Source of the DNA: Anaerolineae bacterium
GTDB lineage: Bacteria; Chloroflexota; Anaerolineae; Aggregatilineales; Phototrophicaceae
Direction of reading: 5' to 3'
Length of the DNA stretch: 64,000 bases
Assembly (NCBI GenBank): GCA_013360465.1
Contig: JABWBO010000008.1
Span: 1 to 64,000, forward strand
The position numbers and the translations under genes were made by a program. Under the pieces are notes generated by a model. The model was not told the origin of the DNA, made no database searches, and saw only the letters and a list, made by a program, of their open reading frames with translations. Of the stretch, positions 17,421-26,527 are shown piece after piece. The first letter of the stretch is position 1. Every line of letters begins with the position of its first letter.

Positions 17421-17477
17421 GTAGGGGCGGAGTTGTGTCTCCGCCCGCCGTTCACGGGCGAACACGGGCGTTCGCCC
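17421..17477. repeat. Double-hairpin TAGGGGCG repeat
   Basis: GTAGGGGCGGAG opens the element. Hairpin 1 pairs GGGCGGAG (17425-17432) with CTCCGCCC (17439-17446). Hairpin 2 pairs GGGCGAAC (17456-17463) with GTTCGCCC (17470-17477). It ends CCTGCAAC. Confidence 0.65.
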
Positions 17478-17524
17478 CTGCAACCGCTGGCGCGTCTTTT
17501 GTCTGGAAAAGCCTAAGTCCGCAG

Positions 17525-18565
17525 TCAATCCCCACCGATGCCGCTGAAGAATTCCCAGATCACGCGCGACCCGTCGAATTCGCCGCTGACCACCCCAGAG
17601 TCGATGCCGATCGGGTTCGGTCTGCCGGGCCAGGTGTGCCCGCCGAAGAGGATGCCGTACAGCAGCACCGCCGTCTCATCGGCGCAGGCGGTGTGCCGGT
17701 TCAGAATGACCAGCGTGCCGTCTTCCGGGGCGGCGTCCGGCTGCGCTTCTGGCGGGGCGTCGTCGGTGCAGGCGTTGTGTTCTCCCCAGTAGATCAGGCT
17801 TTCAGCGGCGCTCAGATAGCCGTCGCCCTGCCGCGATAAGCCGGACCAGGGGATCGCCCGGTCGTCGGTGCCGATCATGAACAGCACCGAAAGCGGCGCG
17901 CTGTCCTGACAGAACGGGGTCGCATACTGCGGCATGGTCGAAGCGACGGAGGCGACGCCGGCGATCATCCCGTTTAGCTCACAGCCCGCCCGCAGCGCCA
18001 TCATGCCGCCCATCGAATAGCCGGCGGCGAAGACTCGCGCCCGGTCGATGCTGAGCCGGCTGGACAGAAAGGTGATCACCCCGGCGATGTATGCTGAATC
18101 GGAGATATCGAGGTTGACACGCGAATCGAGCGGGCGTCCGTCGTTCCAGAAGCCGTTGATTCCATCCGGGTAGGCGACGACGAAGCCGAATTCGTCCGCC
18201 AGATCGGTGAACCCGGTGTGCGCCTCAGCCAGCACGCCAGAGCCGTTGGCGGCATGCAGCACGATCAGCAGCGGAACAGGCGCGGCGGCGTCAGCATAGC
18301 CTTCCGGGATATAGACGCCGTAGTTCCGTTCGACTTCTCCCTGCATCACCGTCACCGTGAAGGTTCCGGGACCGGGAAAATCGCGCATTGCGCCGGGCGG
18401 CGGCGGCGCTTCGGTCGCCTCTGGCGTCGCTTCCGATACGGCGCCGGTCGTCTCTGGCGCTGCTTCTGGGGTCGCCTCGGAGGTCGCTTCCTGCCCCAGG
18501 GTCGCCGATGCCCCACCGATGATCAGCAGGACCGCCAATCCCAGACCGATCTTTCGCAAAGTCAT
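17525..18565 (-). CDS. Secreted PHB-depolymerase/LpqC-type esterase
   Basis: 346 residues with a signal peptide (KIGLGLAVLLIIGGASA) and an Ala/Thr/Glu/Pro linker (residues about 25-58). The alpha/beta-hydrolase core has the nucleophile Ser184 in GYSMGG, an acidic residue at Asp234/235 (IGTDDRAIPW) and His310 in GGHTWPG. This order and the motif VPLLIVLHAANGSG fit the esterase family of poly(3-hydroxybutyrate) depolymerases, feruloyl esterases and LpqC. It probably hydrolyses an ester outside the cell; the substrate is unknown. AAGGA precedes the start. Confidence 0.85.
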   Translation of the reverse strand: MTLRKIGLGLAVLLIIGGASATLGQEATSEATPEAAPETTGAVSEATPEATEAPPPPGAMRDFPGPGTFTVTVMQGEVERNYGVYIPEGYADAAAPVPLLIVLHAANGSGVLAEAHTGFTDLADEFGFVVAYPDGINGFWNDGRPLDSRVNLDISDSAYIAGVITFLSSRLSIDRARVFAAGYSMGGMMALRAGCELNGMIAGVASVASTMPQYATPFCQDSAPLSVLFMIGTDDRAIPWSGLSRQGDGYLSAAESLIYWGEHNACTDDAPPEAQPDAAPEDGTLVILNRHTACADETAVLLYGILFGGHTWPGRPNPIGIDSGVVSGEFDGSRVIWEFFSGIGGD

Positions 18566-18745
18566 GATCTTCTTCCTTCAATACGCTGATGGGCTTGCTG
18601 CGCACATGTTTGCGGACCGCACTACTTCTACTGGTCTGCGCGGGCAGATGTTCATCTGAACAGGTTGGCGGCGCGCGGTGCCGACCGTAAATGAAGACGC
18701 CCCGGCACAGGTCCGGGGCGTCAGCGTGCGGCATCGAAAGAGCGC

Positions 18746-20206
18746 TCAGCCGGGGGCGAGCGTCGGCGCGAGCGTCGGGTTGACCGGCGCAGCGACCGGC
18801 GGCTGCGGCGGCAGGGTGGGCGCGCTGCCCTGGAATTCCTCATCGACGGCGGTCGCGCCCGGCGTCTGAGGCAGCAGCAGATCGCTCTGGCTGAAGGTCT
18901 GCGCCGCCGCCAGCGGGCTGGAGCCGGCATTGGCAGCCGTCCCGAGATCCTCGACGCAGCGGAAGCCGATCCATGCCGTCGGCTGAAGCGGGTCGCGATC
19001 CTGGCGGTGGACGGTGCGCGCGAAGAACGGCACGCTGTCCCACGAGCCGCCGCGCACCACCTTGGTCGTGCCGGAAAGCGGTCCGGTCGTGTCGGGGCTG
19101 GTCGCCTCCGCCCGCCCATAGAAGCGCGCGTCGTACCAGTCGCTCACCCACTCCGCGACGTTGCCCGCCATGTTGAGTACGCCGTAGGGGCTGGCTCCGG
19201 CGGTGAAGTCGAAGACCGGCTTCTTTTCCGCCTCGCCAGACGCAGGGCGTCGGGTGCTGGCGAGCAGCGAATCCCAGGTGTTGCCCCATGGGAAAATGCG
19301 TCCGTCGCCGCCGCGCGCCGCGCGTTCCCATTCGGCTTCGGTCGGCAGACGGCGTCCGATTGCCTGGCAGTAAGCGTTCGCGCCATACCAGGTCACATTG
19401 GTCACCGGGTAATCGTTGATGGCGAACAGGACGCTGTAGGTCTGGCTGTCGAACTGAATATTGCTGGTCTCGGAGTCGTTGCGCGTCTGCAAGCAGGCGA
19501 AGCCGCCGCAGCCGTTGCGATGCGACCCCGGACCCAGGGTGTTGAGGAAGGCGAGATACTGCGCGTAGCTCACCTCGGTACGATCCATGCGGAAGGCGCT
19601 CACCGTCACCTGATGTTCCGGCGCGGAATCCTCGCCATATTCCGGCTGGCAGTTGCCCGCCTCGCCGCCGTAACCAGCCAGACATTCGCGGACTGCCTGC
19701 GCCACTTCCGTGACGTTGGTGCCCATCGTGAACGTGCCGCCTTCGATCAGCACCGTTTCACTGGCAGTCGCCCGCACGGCATCCATGCTGCCGGCTGCCG
19801 GGAGCGCGCCGCCCTGCGAATTTGCCCCGGTGGTGTTGGCTCCGGTCACGCCCAGCGGCGTCGGCGGAATCGTCGCTTGAAGGGTGAGGAAAGTGGGATC
19901 GATGGTCGGCGTCGCCGTCGGCGGCTGCACTTCCAGGATGATCTGTGTGGTGGGGGTTGCCGGCGCGGCTTCAGCCGTCGGCGAAGGAGTCACCGGCGCG
20001 GGCGTCGCAGTGATGATGACGATCTGCGGCGTCGGCGAAGGCAGGTTGGCGAGGGCATTGCTGTCTACGTTCAGGAATCCCAGCGCCAGCGCGCCGAGGA
20101 CCAGAATCACCGAGCAGCCGAAACCCAGCACCAGCCCGATGATCACCCACTGCCAGGCAGCGCCGCCGGATCGCCTTCCGACATAGCCGTAACTACTGCG
20201 TGACAT
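18746..20206 (-). CDS. Membrane-anchored SUMF1/formylglycine-generating-enzyme-like protein
   Basis: 486 residues. One N-terminal membrane helix (WVIIGLVLGFGCSVILVLGA) and a Pro/Thr linker precede a SUMF1 (FGE-sulfatase) domain at about 145-430: GGTFTMGTNV, MDRTEVSYAQYLAFLN, GRRLPTEAEWERAARGG, PYGVLNMAGNVAEWVSDWY, VVRGGSWDSV and AWIGFRCVED. The cysteine pair that binds copper in true formylglycine-generating enzymes is not apparent, so this is likely a structural or binding version. The C-terminus is a Pro/Ala-rich tail. It is downstream of, and codirectional with, the Flp pilin gene, but a terminator separates them. Confidence 0.85.
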   Translation of the reverse strand: MSRSSYGYVGRRSGGAAWQWVIIGLVLGFGCSVILVLGALALGFLNVDSNALANLPSPTPQIVIITATPAPVTPSPTAEAAPATPTTQIILEVQPPTATPTIDPTFLTLQATIPPTPLGVTGANTTGANSQGGALPAAGSMDAVRATASETVLIEGGTFTMGTNVTEVAQAVRECLAGYGGEAGNCQPEYGEDSAPEHQVTVSAFRMDRTEVSYAQYLAFLNTLGPGSHRNGCGGFACLQTRNDSETSNIQFDSQTYSVLFAINDYPVTNVTWYGANAYCQAIGRRLPTEAEWERAARGGDGRIFPWGNTWDSLLASTRRPASGEAEKKPVFDFTAGASPYGVLNMAGNVAEWVSDWYDARFYGRAEATSPDTTGPLSGTTKVVRGGSWDSVPFFARTVHRQDRDPLQPTAWIGFRCVEDLGTAANAGSSPLAAAQTFSQSDLLLPQTPGATAVDEEFQGSAPTLPPQPPVAAPVNPTLAPTLAPG

Positions 20207-20280
20207 ACTGTCTCTCTCTCCTGGACGAATCAGGAGGCACTGACCGTCGCGTGTGTATCCAGAAAGCCAAGTCTAAACGA

Positions 20281-20313
20281 AAGACCCTACCGCTGACAAC
20301 GGTAGGGTCTTTC
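20281..20313 (-). terminator. Rho-independent terminator of the flp gene
   Basis: AAAGACCCTACCG at 20281-20293 and its exact complement at 20301-20313, with a 7-nt loop. The stem ends in A/T pairs on both sides and could work in both directions. On the minus strand it lies 24 bp after the pilin stop. Confidence 0.8.
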
Positions 20314-20336
20314 TTGTGTTGTACGTCGTAGGGAAC

Positions 20337-20537
20337 TCAAAGGTTATTGACGACGTTGGAAAAGACGTTGCCCACCCAGGGTCCCAACCAGAATATCACG
20401 ACGAACGCCACGAGGACTACAAGGCTGAGGATCAGTGCATATTCGACCAATCCCTGACCTTCGAGCTCCTGACGCACCGCCGTGGTGACGCGCGCCAAGG
20501 AGCGTCGAAGCTGATCACGAAGCTTCGACGGAACCAT
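20337..20537 (-). CDS. flp: Flp-type pilin (Tad pilus subunit)
   Basis: 66 residues from ATG 20537, with GGAGG a few bases upstream; longer in-frame versions have no ribosome site. The type IVb prepilin motif EGQGLVEYALILSL is present: cleavage is expected after the Gly before QGLVEYA, with Glu at +5 of the mature protein. One hydrophobic helix follows (VVLVAFVVIFWLGPWVG). Flp pilins assemble Tad pili for surface attachment. No other tad/cpa gene is in the window, so assembly genes must lie elsewhere. Confidence 0.9.
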   Translation of the reverse strand: MVPSKLRDQLRRSLARVTTAVRQELEGQGLVEYALILSLVVLVAFVVIFWLGPWVGNVFSNVVNNL

Positions 20538-20691
20538 AAGCCCTCCAAATAAGACCGACTGTGAATGACCATGTGGAAAAACCTGAATAATGACCGCACA
20601 CGGACATGACCATTGTACTATACGTTTTGGCACACAAATCAAAAGCTTTTCGGAATTCTTCACGAATGGCTCTGCGGCAATCATCGTGAGC

Positions 20692-20697
20692 TATAAT
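20692..20697 (+). promoter_or_regulatory. Candidate -10 box upstream of the double GNAT gene
   Basis: A perfect TATAAT in the flp/GNAT divergent gap. No convincing -35 hexamer lies 16-18 bp upstream, so the promoter assignment is tentative. Confidence 0.35.
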
Positions 20698-20786
20698 CGA
20701 AATGAAACATTTCTACATCATGATGACAGGCAGGGTGCTGCGCGTTCCTGAAAAACCGGGACGGGCTTGGACGACGGCAGGCGATA

Positions 20787-21821
20787 GTGATCAGTCTCAG
20801 TGTGAACGACAAGGCGGCATCGGGACGGAGGTCAGGACCACGCCCGGTCAATCTGCGAACCGATCTGGGGGCGCTTGCCGATCTGATCGAGCTGGCGTTT
20901 GCCGATACGATGGACAGCAGCGGGCGCGCCGCCATCCGCGAAATGCGCGCCCTCGGCAGCATGGGCATCGCCCGCAGCCTGGTCATGGGCTTGAACGAGA
21001 TGGCAGAAGGCATCGGCTTGGGCTACGTCTGGGTCGAAGATGGGCAGATCGTCGGCAATGCCTCGATCTATCCCGCCCACCTGCCGCGGGGCGCGCCCCG
21101 CACCTGGATCATCGCCAACGTCGCCGTCCACCCTGAATTTCGCGGACGCAGGATCGCCCGTGCCCTGATGGAATCGTGCCTGGGGGCGATTCGCGCCCGC
21201 AGTCAGACCCCACACCCCACCGCTATCCTTCAGGTAGTCGATCCAAATCCGGTCGCCCTGCACCTCTATGAGCGCCTGGGGTTCATCGCCGACGGACGCT
21301 TCACGCACTGGCGGCGCAGCGCCGCTGCGCGCGCTATGCCGTACGGGGATGAGTCTCCGCCTGTCACCATCACCCGGCGGCGCGCCGGGGAATGGCGCGC
21401 TGAATATGCGCTGGCGCTGCGAGCGCGCCCCGATGCTGCCGGCGGCGTTGGCTGGCTGCGCCCCACCCTGCCGAGCCTGTTCCGGCAAAGCCTGCTCAGC
21501 CGGATCAGCGACCTCTTCAGTCTGCGCTCCCTGGAACGGCTGATCATCCGGGGCGAGGGGCAGGACTCCGGGCAGATTCGCGCTTCGCTGTGGATCGAAA
21601 GCGGCTTCACCAGCAGCAGCACCCAACTGACCCTGCTGTGCGATCCCGATACCAGCGCCCTTTATGGGGAAGCGCTGCTGCGGTTGGCGACTGCGCGCTA
21701 TCGACTGCGGGCCAACCTGACCCTGGAACATCCCGCCGACGATGATGTCATCAATGCCCTGCTGAAGCAGTATGGGTTCACGCCGCAGCGCACCCTGATG
21801 CATATGCACTGGCATCCCTGA
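20787..21821 (+). CDS. GNAT N-acetyltransferase, probably two-domain
   Basis: 344 residues, GTG start. The first domain (about 15-185) has the GNAT acetyl-CoA loop region in WIIANVAVHPEFRGRRIARALM and the closing NPVALHLYERLGFIADG. The second half (about 190-344) ends ALLKQYGFTPQRTLMHMHW, which has the form of a second, weaker GNAT domain. Two-domain GNATs often use one domain for catalysis and the other for structure. Nothing around it indicates the substrate; the two-component genes start 50 bp downstream. Confidence 0.8.
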   Translation: MISLSVNDKAASGRRSGPRPVNLRTDLGALADLIELAFADTMDSSGRAAIREMRALGSMGIARSLVMGLNEMAEGIGLGYVWVEDGQIVGNASIYPAHLPRGAPRTWIIANVAVHPEFRGRRIARALMESCLGAIRARSQTPHPTAILQVVDPNPVALHLYERLGFIADGRFTHWRRSAAARAMPYGDESPPVTITRRRAGEWRAEYALALRARPDAAGGVGWLRPTLPSLFRQSLLSRISDLFSLRSLERLIIRGEGQDSGQIRASLWIESGFTSSSTQLTLLCDPDTSALYGEALLRLATARYRLRANLTLEHPADDDVINALLKQYGFTPQRTLMHMHWHP

Positions 21822-21871
21822 CCCGTCACAACGGCTTGACCGATGAATCGAACCAGTAAGGACTCCTCTCC

Positions 21872-22555
21872 ATGACCGACACAATCATGATCGTCGATGA
21901 CGAACAACACATCATCGATCTGGCGCGCCTCTATCTGGAACAGGAGGGCTACGCCGTCACCAGCGCCACCGATGGCAGGACGGCGCTGCGTCGCATCCTC
22001 GACGAGACGCCCAGCCTGGTCGTACTCGATCTGATGCTGCCCGAAATGGACGGTTGGGAAGTCTGCCGCCGGGTGCGCGCTGAATCGGAAGTGCCGATCA
22101 TCATGCTGACGGCGCGCAGCGAAGATATCGACCGCATCGTCGGGTTGGAACTTGGCGCCGATGATTACCTGACCAAACCCTTCAACCCGCGCGAGCTGGT
22201 CGCCCGCGTCCGGGCGATCCTACGGCGCGCCAACCGCCCGCCTGCCGCCGTCAGCAGCGAGAACAGCGTCAGCCTGCACAACCTGACCATCTACCCGGAA
22301 CGACGCATCGTCCTGGTGGATGACAGGCAGATCGACCTGCGCATGAAGGAATTCGACCTGCTCTACACCCTCGCCAGCAACAAGGGCATCGTCTTCACCC
22401 GCGAGAAGCTGCTGGATGTGGTCTGGGGCTACGATTTCGCCGGCGAGACGCGCACCGTCGATGTCCACATCGCCCACCTGCGCAACAAGCTCAAGGGGAT
22501 GCGCCCCATGATAGAGACGGTCTGGGGGGTCGGCTACCGCCTGGACGCCGAATAA
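21872..22555 (+). CDS. OmpR/PhoB-family response regulator
   Basis: 227 residues. The receiver domain has the acidic pair in IMIVDDE, the phosphoacceptor Asp53 in LVVLDLMLPEMDGWE and the conserved Lys in ADDYLTKPFNPRE. The winged-helix DNA-binding domain ends with FTREKLLDVVWGYDF, RTVDVHIAHLRNKL and TVWGVGYRL. It is the partner of the kinase 6 bp downstream. Confidence 0.95.
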   Translation: MTDTIMIVDDEQHIIDLARLYLEQEGYAVTSATDGRTALRRILDETPSLVVLDLMLPEMDGWEVCRRVRAESEVPIIMLTARSEDIDRIVGLELGADDYLTKPFNPRELVARVRAILRRANRPPAAVSSENSVSLHNLTIYPERRIVLVDDRQIDLRMKEFDLLYTLASNKGIVFTREKLLDVVWGYDFAGETRTVDVHIAHLRNKLKGMRPMIETVWGVGYRLDAE

Positions 22556-22561
22556 GAATTG

Positions 22562-24079
22562 ATGATCATGTTTCAGCGCCTGCGAGCGCGCCTGTTCCTT
22601 TCCTACCTGCTCGTCCTGTTCGTCACGCTGGCGGTGATCAGCTTCGCGCTGCTCTTCATCTTCAACACCCGCGCCGCACCGACCGAGCCGACGCTTCAAC
22701 GGCTGGCGACGGTCGCGGTCAGCGTCAACCTGCGGGAGGTGATCGTACAGTCTGGCTTCGACCTGATCCGCCCCACCCAGGAGGATTTCAACCGCCTCTC
22801 CCAGACGCTCAGCCAGGTGGCGGCGGCGCGCGGGGTGCGCCTGCTGCTGGTCAATATGAACGAGCGCACCGTCCGCTATGACAGTGCTGCCGGTTTTGCC
22901 CTCGGCGCAAGTTTCGTCAGCGAGATGAGTTCCTACCGCTTCCCGGCAGCCCTGACCCGCTACCTGTTCACCAACATCGACGCCATCACCGGCAACTTTA
23001 CCGACCCGCAGGATGGTCAGCAGTGGGTGTTCGTCGGAGTCGAAGGGCTGCGCGAACAGGCAATCTTCAGCGCCGATACCTTCGCCCTGGTCTTCGCCGA
23101 CCTTCGCCCCCAGCAGACGCTCCAGGACGCGCTCACCGAGTTCGGCGCAGAGCTGTTCCCGCTGCTGGCGCAGGGCGCGCTGGTGGGCGTGGTCATCGCC
23201 GTCGTCGTCGCCGGCTTCATCGCCCGCAGCATCGCCCAGCCCTTGCAGACGGTCGCCACCGCCGCCAGCGAGGTCGCACAGGGGCGCTTCGCTCAGCATG
23301 TGCCGGTGAAGGGACCGCGCGAGGTACAGGCAGTCGCCGAGGCGTTCAACCAGATGAGCGCCAACGTCCAGAGCGCCCAGCAGGCGCAGAAGGACTTCCT
23401 GGCGAACGTCTCGCACGATCTCAAGACGCCGCTAACCTCGATTCAGGGGTATTCTCAGGCGATCATCGACGGCGCGGCGCTTGACCCGGTGAAGGCGGCG
23501 AAGATCATCCACGACGAAGCCGAGCGGCTCAACCGCATGGTCGTCGAACTGACCGATCTGGCGCGCATCCAAGCCGGGCGGCTGTCGATGAAGTGGACGG
23601 CTATCGATCTGGGACAGCTCACCGACGGCGTGGCGCAGCGGCTGGCGGTTGTCGCCCGCGAAAAGAAAGTCACCCTGAGCGTGAACTGCCCGCCCATGCC
23701 GGAGGTCGCCGGGGATGGCGACCGGCTGGTGCAGGTGGTGACCAATCTGATCGGCAATGCCATCAAGTACACACCGGCGGGGGGGCATGTCTGGGTCGGC
23801 ACGCGCGTTGAGAAGAGCGGCGTGCTGCTGACGATCAAGGATGACGGTCAGGGTATCCCGGCGACCGAACTCTCGCGCATCTTCGAGCGTTTTTATCAGG
23901 TGGATAAGGCGCGCGGACCCCAGCGCGGCACCGGTTTGGGTCTCGCTATCGTGCAGGAGATCGTCACCGCGCACGGCGGGACGCTCAGCGCCTACAGCGA
24001 TGGCGAAAACGCCGGATCAACCTTCACCGTCTGGCTGCCTTCGCCGCAGATGACGACCATCATCCGCCGGCGATCCTGA
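22562..24079 (+). CDS. Membrane sensor histidine kinase
   Basis: 505 residues from ATG 22562 (ATG 22568 is also possible). There are two membrane helices (about 11-35 and 203-223) flanking an extracytoplasmic sensor of about 165 residues, a HAMP linker (AQPLQTVATAASEVAQGRF), HisKA with His285 in NVSHDLKTPLTS, and an HATPase domain (NLIGNAIKYTP, DDGQGIP, RGTGLGLAIV). It forms a two-gene operon with the OmpR-type regulator. The sensor domain has no recognised ligand motif. Confidence 0.95.
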   Translation: MIMFQRLRARLFLSYLLVLFVTLAVISFALLFIFNTRAAPTEPTLQRLATVAVSVNLREVIVQSGFDLIRPTQEDFNRLSQTLSQVAAARGVRLLLVNMNERTVRYDSAAGFALGASFVSEMSSYRFPAALTRYLFTNIDAITGNFTDPQDGQQWVFVGVEGLREQAIFSADTFALVFADLRPQQTLQDALTEFGAELFPLLAQGALVGVVIAVVVAGFIARSIAQPLQTVATAASEVAQGRFAQHVPVKGPREVQAVAEAFNQMSANVQSAQQAQKDFLANVSHDLKTPLTSIQGYSQAIIDGAALDPVKAAKIIHDEAERLNRMVVELTDLARIQAGRLSMKWTAIDLGQLTDGVAQRLAVVAREKKVTLSVNCPPMPEVAGDGDRLVQVVTNLIGNAIKYTPAGGHVWVGTRVEKSGVLLTIKDDGQGIPATELSRIFERFYQVDKARGPQRGTGLGLAIVQEIVTAHGGTLSAYSDGENAGSTFTVWLPSPQMTTIIRRRS

Positions 24080-24097
24080 ATCGCGCATCCGCAGCGC

Positions 24098-24772
24098 TCA
24101 CGCGCCGGGATCATCCTCTTTCTTGCGCCGCTTGTGCGGTCGCGCCGAGGTCGTGGGGTAGAAGAACAGCACCATGCCGTAGTTGCTGGCGCGCGGGTCG
24201 TCTTCCAGTTCAGGGTCGTCGCTGTCACAGTCGATGAATTCATTCATCAGAGCGCTGAGTCGTTCGTAGAACTCGTCGGCGCGTTCCGGGAGCATACGCC
24301 ACGCCGACCGGGCGATCTTCAGCCGCCGGTTCTGCTCCGGCGCTTCCGCCAGATCGATCAAACCGGAGGCGATGCTCTTACTCAGATCGGCGCGCATCGG
24401 ATCGATCAGGGCGTCGATCACCGTATCCAACCCGCCGTCCTCTTCCCCCTGTCCGGGGGCGAGCAGCGAGCGCTTGATGCGAAAACCGGCGGCGGCGGCG
24501 TCATACTGCTTTTCGATGATCCCGGAGACGATACGCGTATCGACCACGCGGATCAAGCCGTGTTCCTCCATCAGATTGATGTGGTAGTACAGCTTGGTTG
24601 GGGCGATGTCGAGTTCAGCGGCGATCTGCTTGACGGTCCTGGCGCTTTCAAAGAGCGTCTCCAGGATGCGCTGGCGCAGCGGGTCGGAAAAGACCTTCAG
24701 CGCTTCCAGCGTCTCGATTTCATGTGCGTCGGGAAGTTCACGGATGATCTGCTTGGCGTCGGGTAGAGTCAT
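24098..24772 (-). CDS. ArsR-like winged-helix transcriptional regulator
   Basis: 224 residues. The N-terminal winged helix (about 20-95) has LKVFSDPLRQRILETL, ARTVKQIAAELDIAPTKLYY and HINLMEEHGLIRVVDTR. The C-terminal half (about 100-224) resembles the long effector region of regulators with a helix_turn_helix plus a ligand- or dimer-forming domain. There are no metal-binding cysteines of the classical ArsR type. It is convergent with the histidine kinase gene. A TTGAA-N5-TTCAA repeat lies 70 bp upstream. Confidence 0.85.
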   Translation of the reverse strand: MTLPDAKQIIRELPDAHEIETLEALKVFSDPLRQRILETLFESARTVKQIAAELDIAPTKLYYHINLMEEHGLIRVVDTRIVSGIIEKQYDAAAAGFRIKRSLLAPGQGEEDGGLDTVIDALIDPMRADLSKSIASGLIDLAEAPEQNRRLKIARSAWRMLPERADEFYERLSALMNEFIDCDSDDPELEDDPRASNYGMVLFFYPTTSARPHKRRKKEDDPGA

Positions 24773-24841
24773 AAGATTGGCTGCCGGTCTTGGGTCAGAT
24801 GAGATTTGCGCCGCGTCAGGTCCAGGCGCGTTTTACAATGC

Positions 24842-24856
24842 TTGAATCAATTTCAA
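24842..24856 (-). promoter_or_regulatory. Inverted repeat upstream of the winged-helix gene
   Basis: TTGAA-N5-TTCAA, 70 bp before the start codon at 24772. It could be an autoregulatory operator; this rests on symmetry and position only. Confidence 0.35.
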
Positions 24857-24912
24857 TATTCTAGTCCACTCGACCCGGCAGCGCAAGCGAAGCCGCAAAA
24901 TACAAAATAAAA

Positions 24913-24940
24913 GCCCGCCGGGCGGCGAAACCCGGCGGGC
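24913..24940 (-). terminator. Rho-independent terminator of the small orphan gene
   Basis: GCCCGCCGGG at 24913-24922 pairs with CCCGGCGGGC at 24931-24940. On the minus strand it is followed by TTTTATTTTG, a classical T-rich tail. Confidence 0.85.
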
Positions 24941-25014
24941 ATGAACAGCAGGCGGCGTCGGCGCGAAGGCGTTCGACCAGGGTAGGACAGGTCAACGCTC
25001 ACACGTTCGCCAGC

Positions 25015-25251
25015 CTAACGGGCGCATTCGGCAAGGAGGTAGTCGCCGCCGTCGGTCTGCATCGACGCGCGTGCGGAGGCGGTCAGGCGTTCGCCGACCT
25101 GAATGAGGCGTTCGCCCACCCAGGCAGCGACAGCGTGCGGCAGACCCCCCGATGGTTCGGGGGAGACGCTGCTGGCGATCCGCTCGGTCTGCGCACGGCG
25201 GAGCATTTCTTCCTGGTAAAGCTTGTTGCTGGCAAAGGACCACTGGTTCAT
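25015..25251 (-). CDS. Small soluble protein of unknown function
   Basis: 78 residues from ATG 25251, with AGGAG 10 bp upstream; two further in-frame ATGs lie 18 and 36 bp upstream. Charged helical start (MNQWSFASNKLYQEEMLRRA), a Pro/Gly turn in the middle, and a second helix (AVAAWVGERLIQVGERLTAS). No signal peptide and no recognised domain. The presence of a good ribosome site, a strong terminator and a 235-bp upstream region with tandem 18-bp repeats supports a real, separately controlled gene. Confidence 0.6.
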   Translation of the reverse strand: MNQWSFASNKLYQEEMLRRAQTERIASSVSPEPSGGLPHAVAAWVGERLIQVGERLTASARASMQTDGGDYLLAECAR

Positions 25252-25284
25252 CGCGCCGATACTCCTCATGCTGCTATTTGAGCG

Positions 25285-25320
25285 CATCCGAACTTTTCAT
25301 TCCATCCGAACATTTCAATT
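25285..25320. repeat. Two tandem 18-bp repeats upstream of the small gene
   Basis: Two adjacent copies begin with the identical CATCCGAAC at 25285 and 25303, and the rest of the unit also matches closely. They lie 34 bp upstream of the small gene's start, where a regulator could bind. The rest of 25321-25486 shows no gene. Confidence 0.55.
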
Positions 25321-25486
25321 AGTTCAAATGGTTGACTGAATTTTATGACGACTTCAGTCTGGTGTCAAGCCCCCTGCTTGAAGGGTCTCAAATGGGGCGG
25401 GCTGCGCTGTTTTGTGCTGATGATCTGCTATACGTTGAACGGGTCAAAAAGTGTTCAAAAGTGAGATGTGAATCGACAAGTGGGGT

Positions 25487-26523
<1,037 letters not shown>

Positions 26524-26527
<4 letters not shown>

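Noticed and set aside
18746-20206. True formylglycine-generating enzyme acting on sulfatases
   Set aside because: The copper-binding cysteine pair is not visible and there is no sulfatase nearby; only the SUMF1 fold can be supported.
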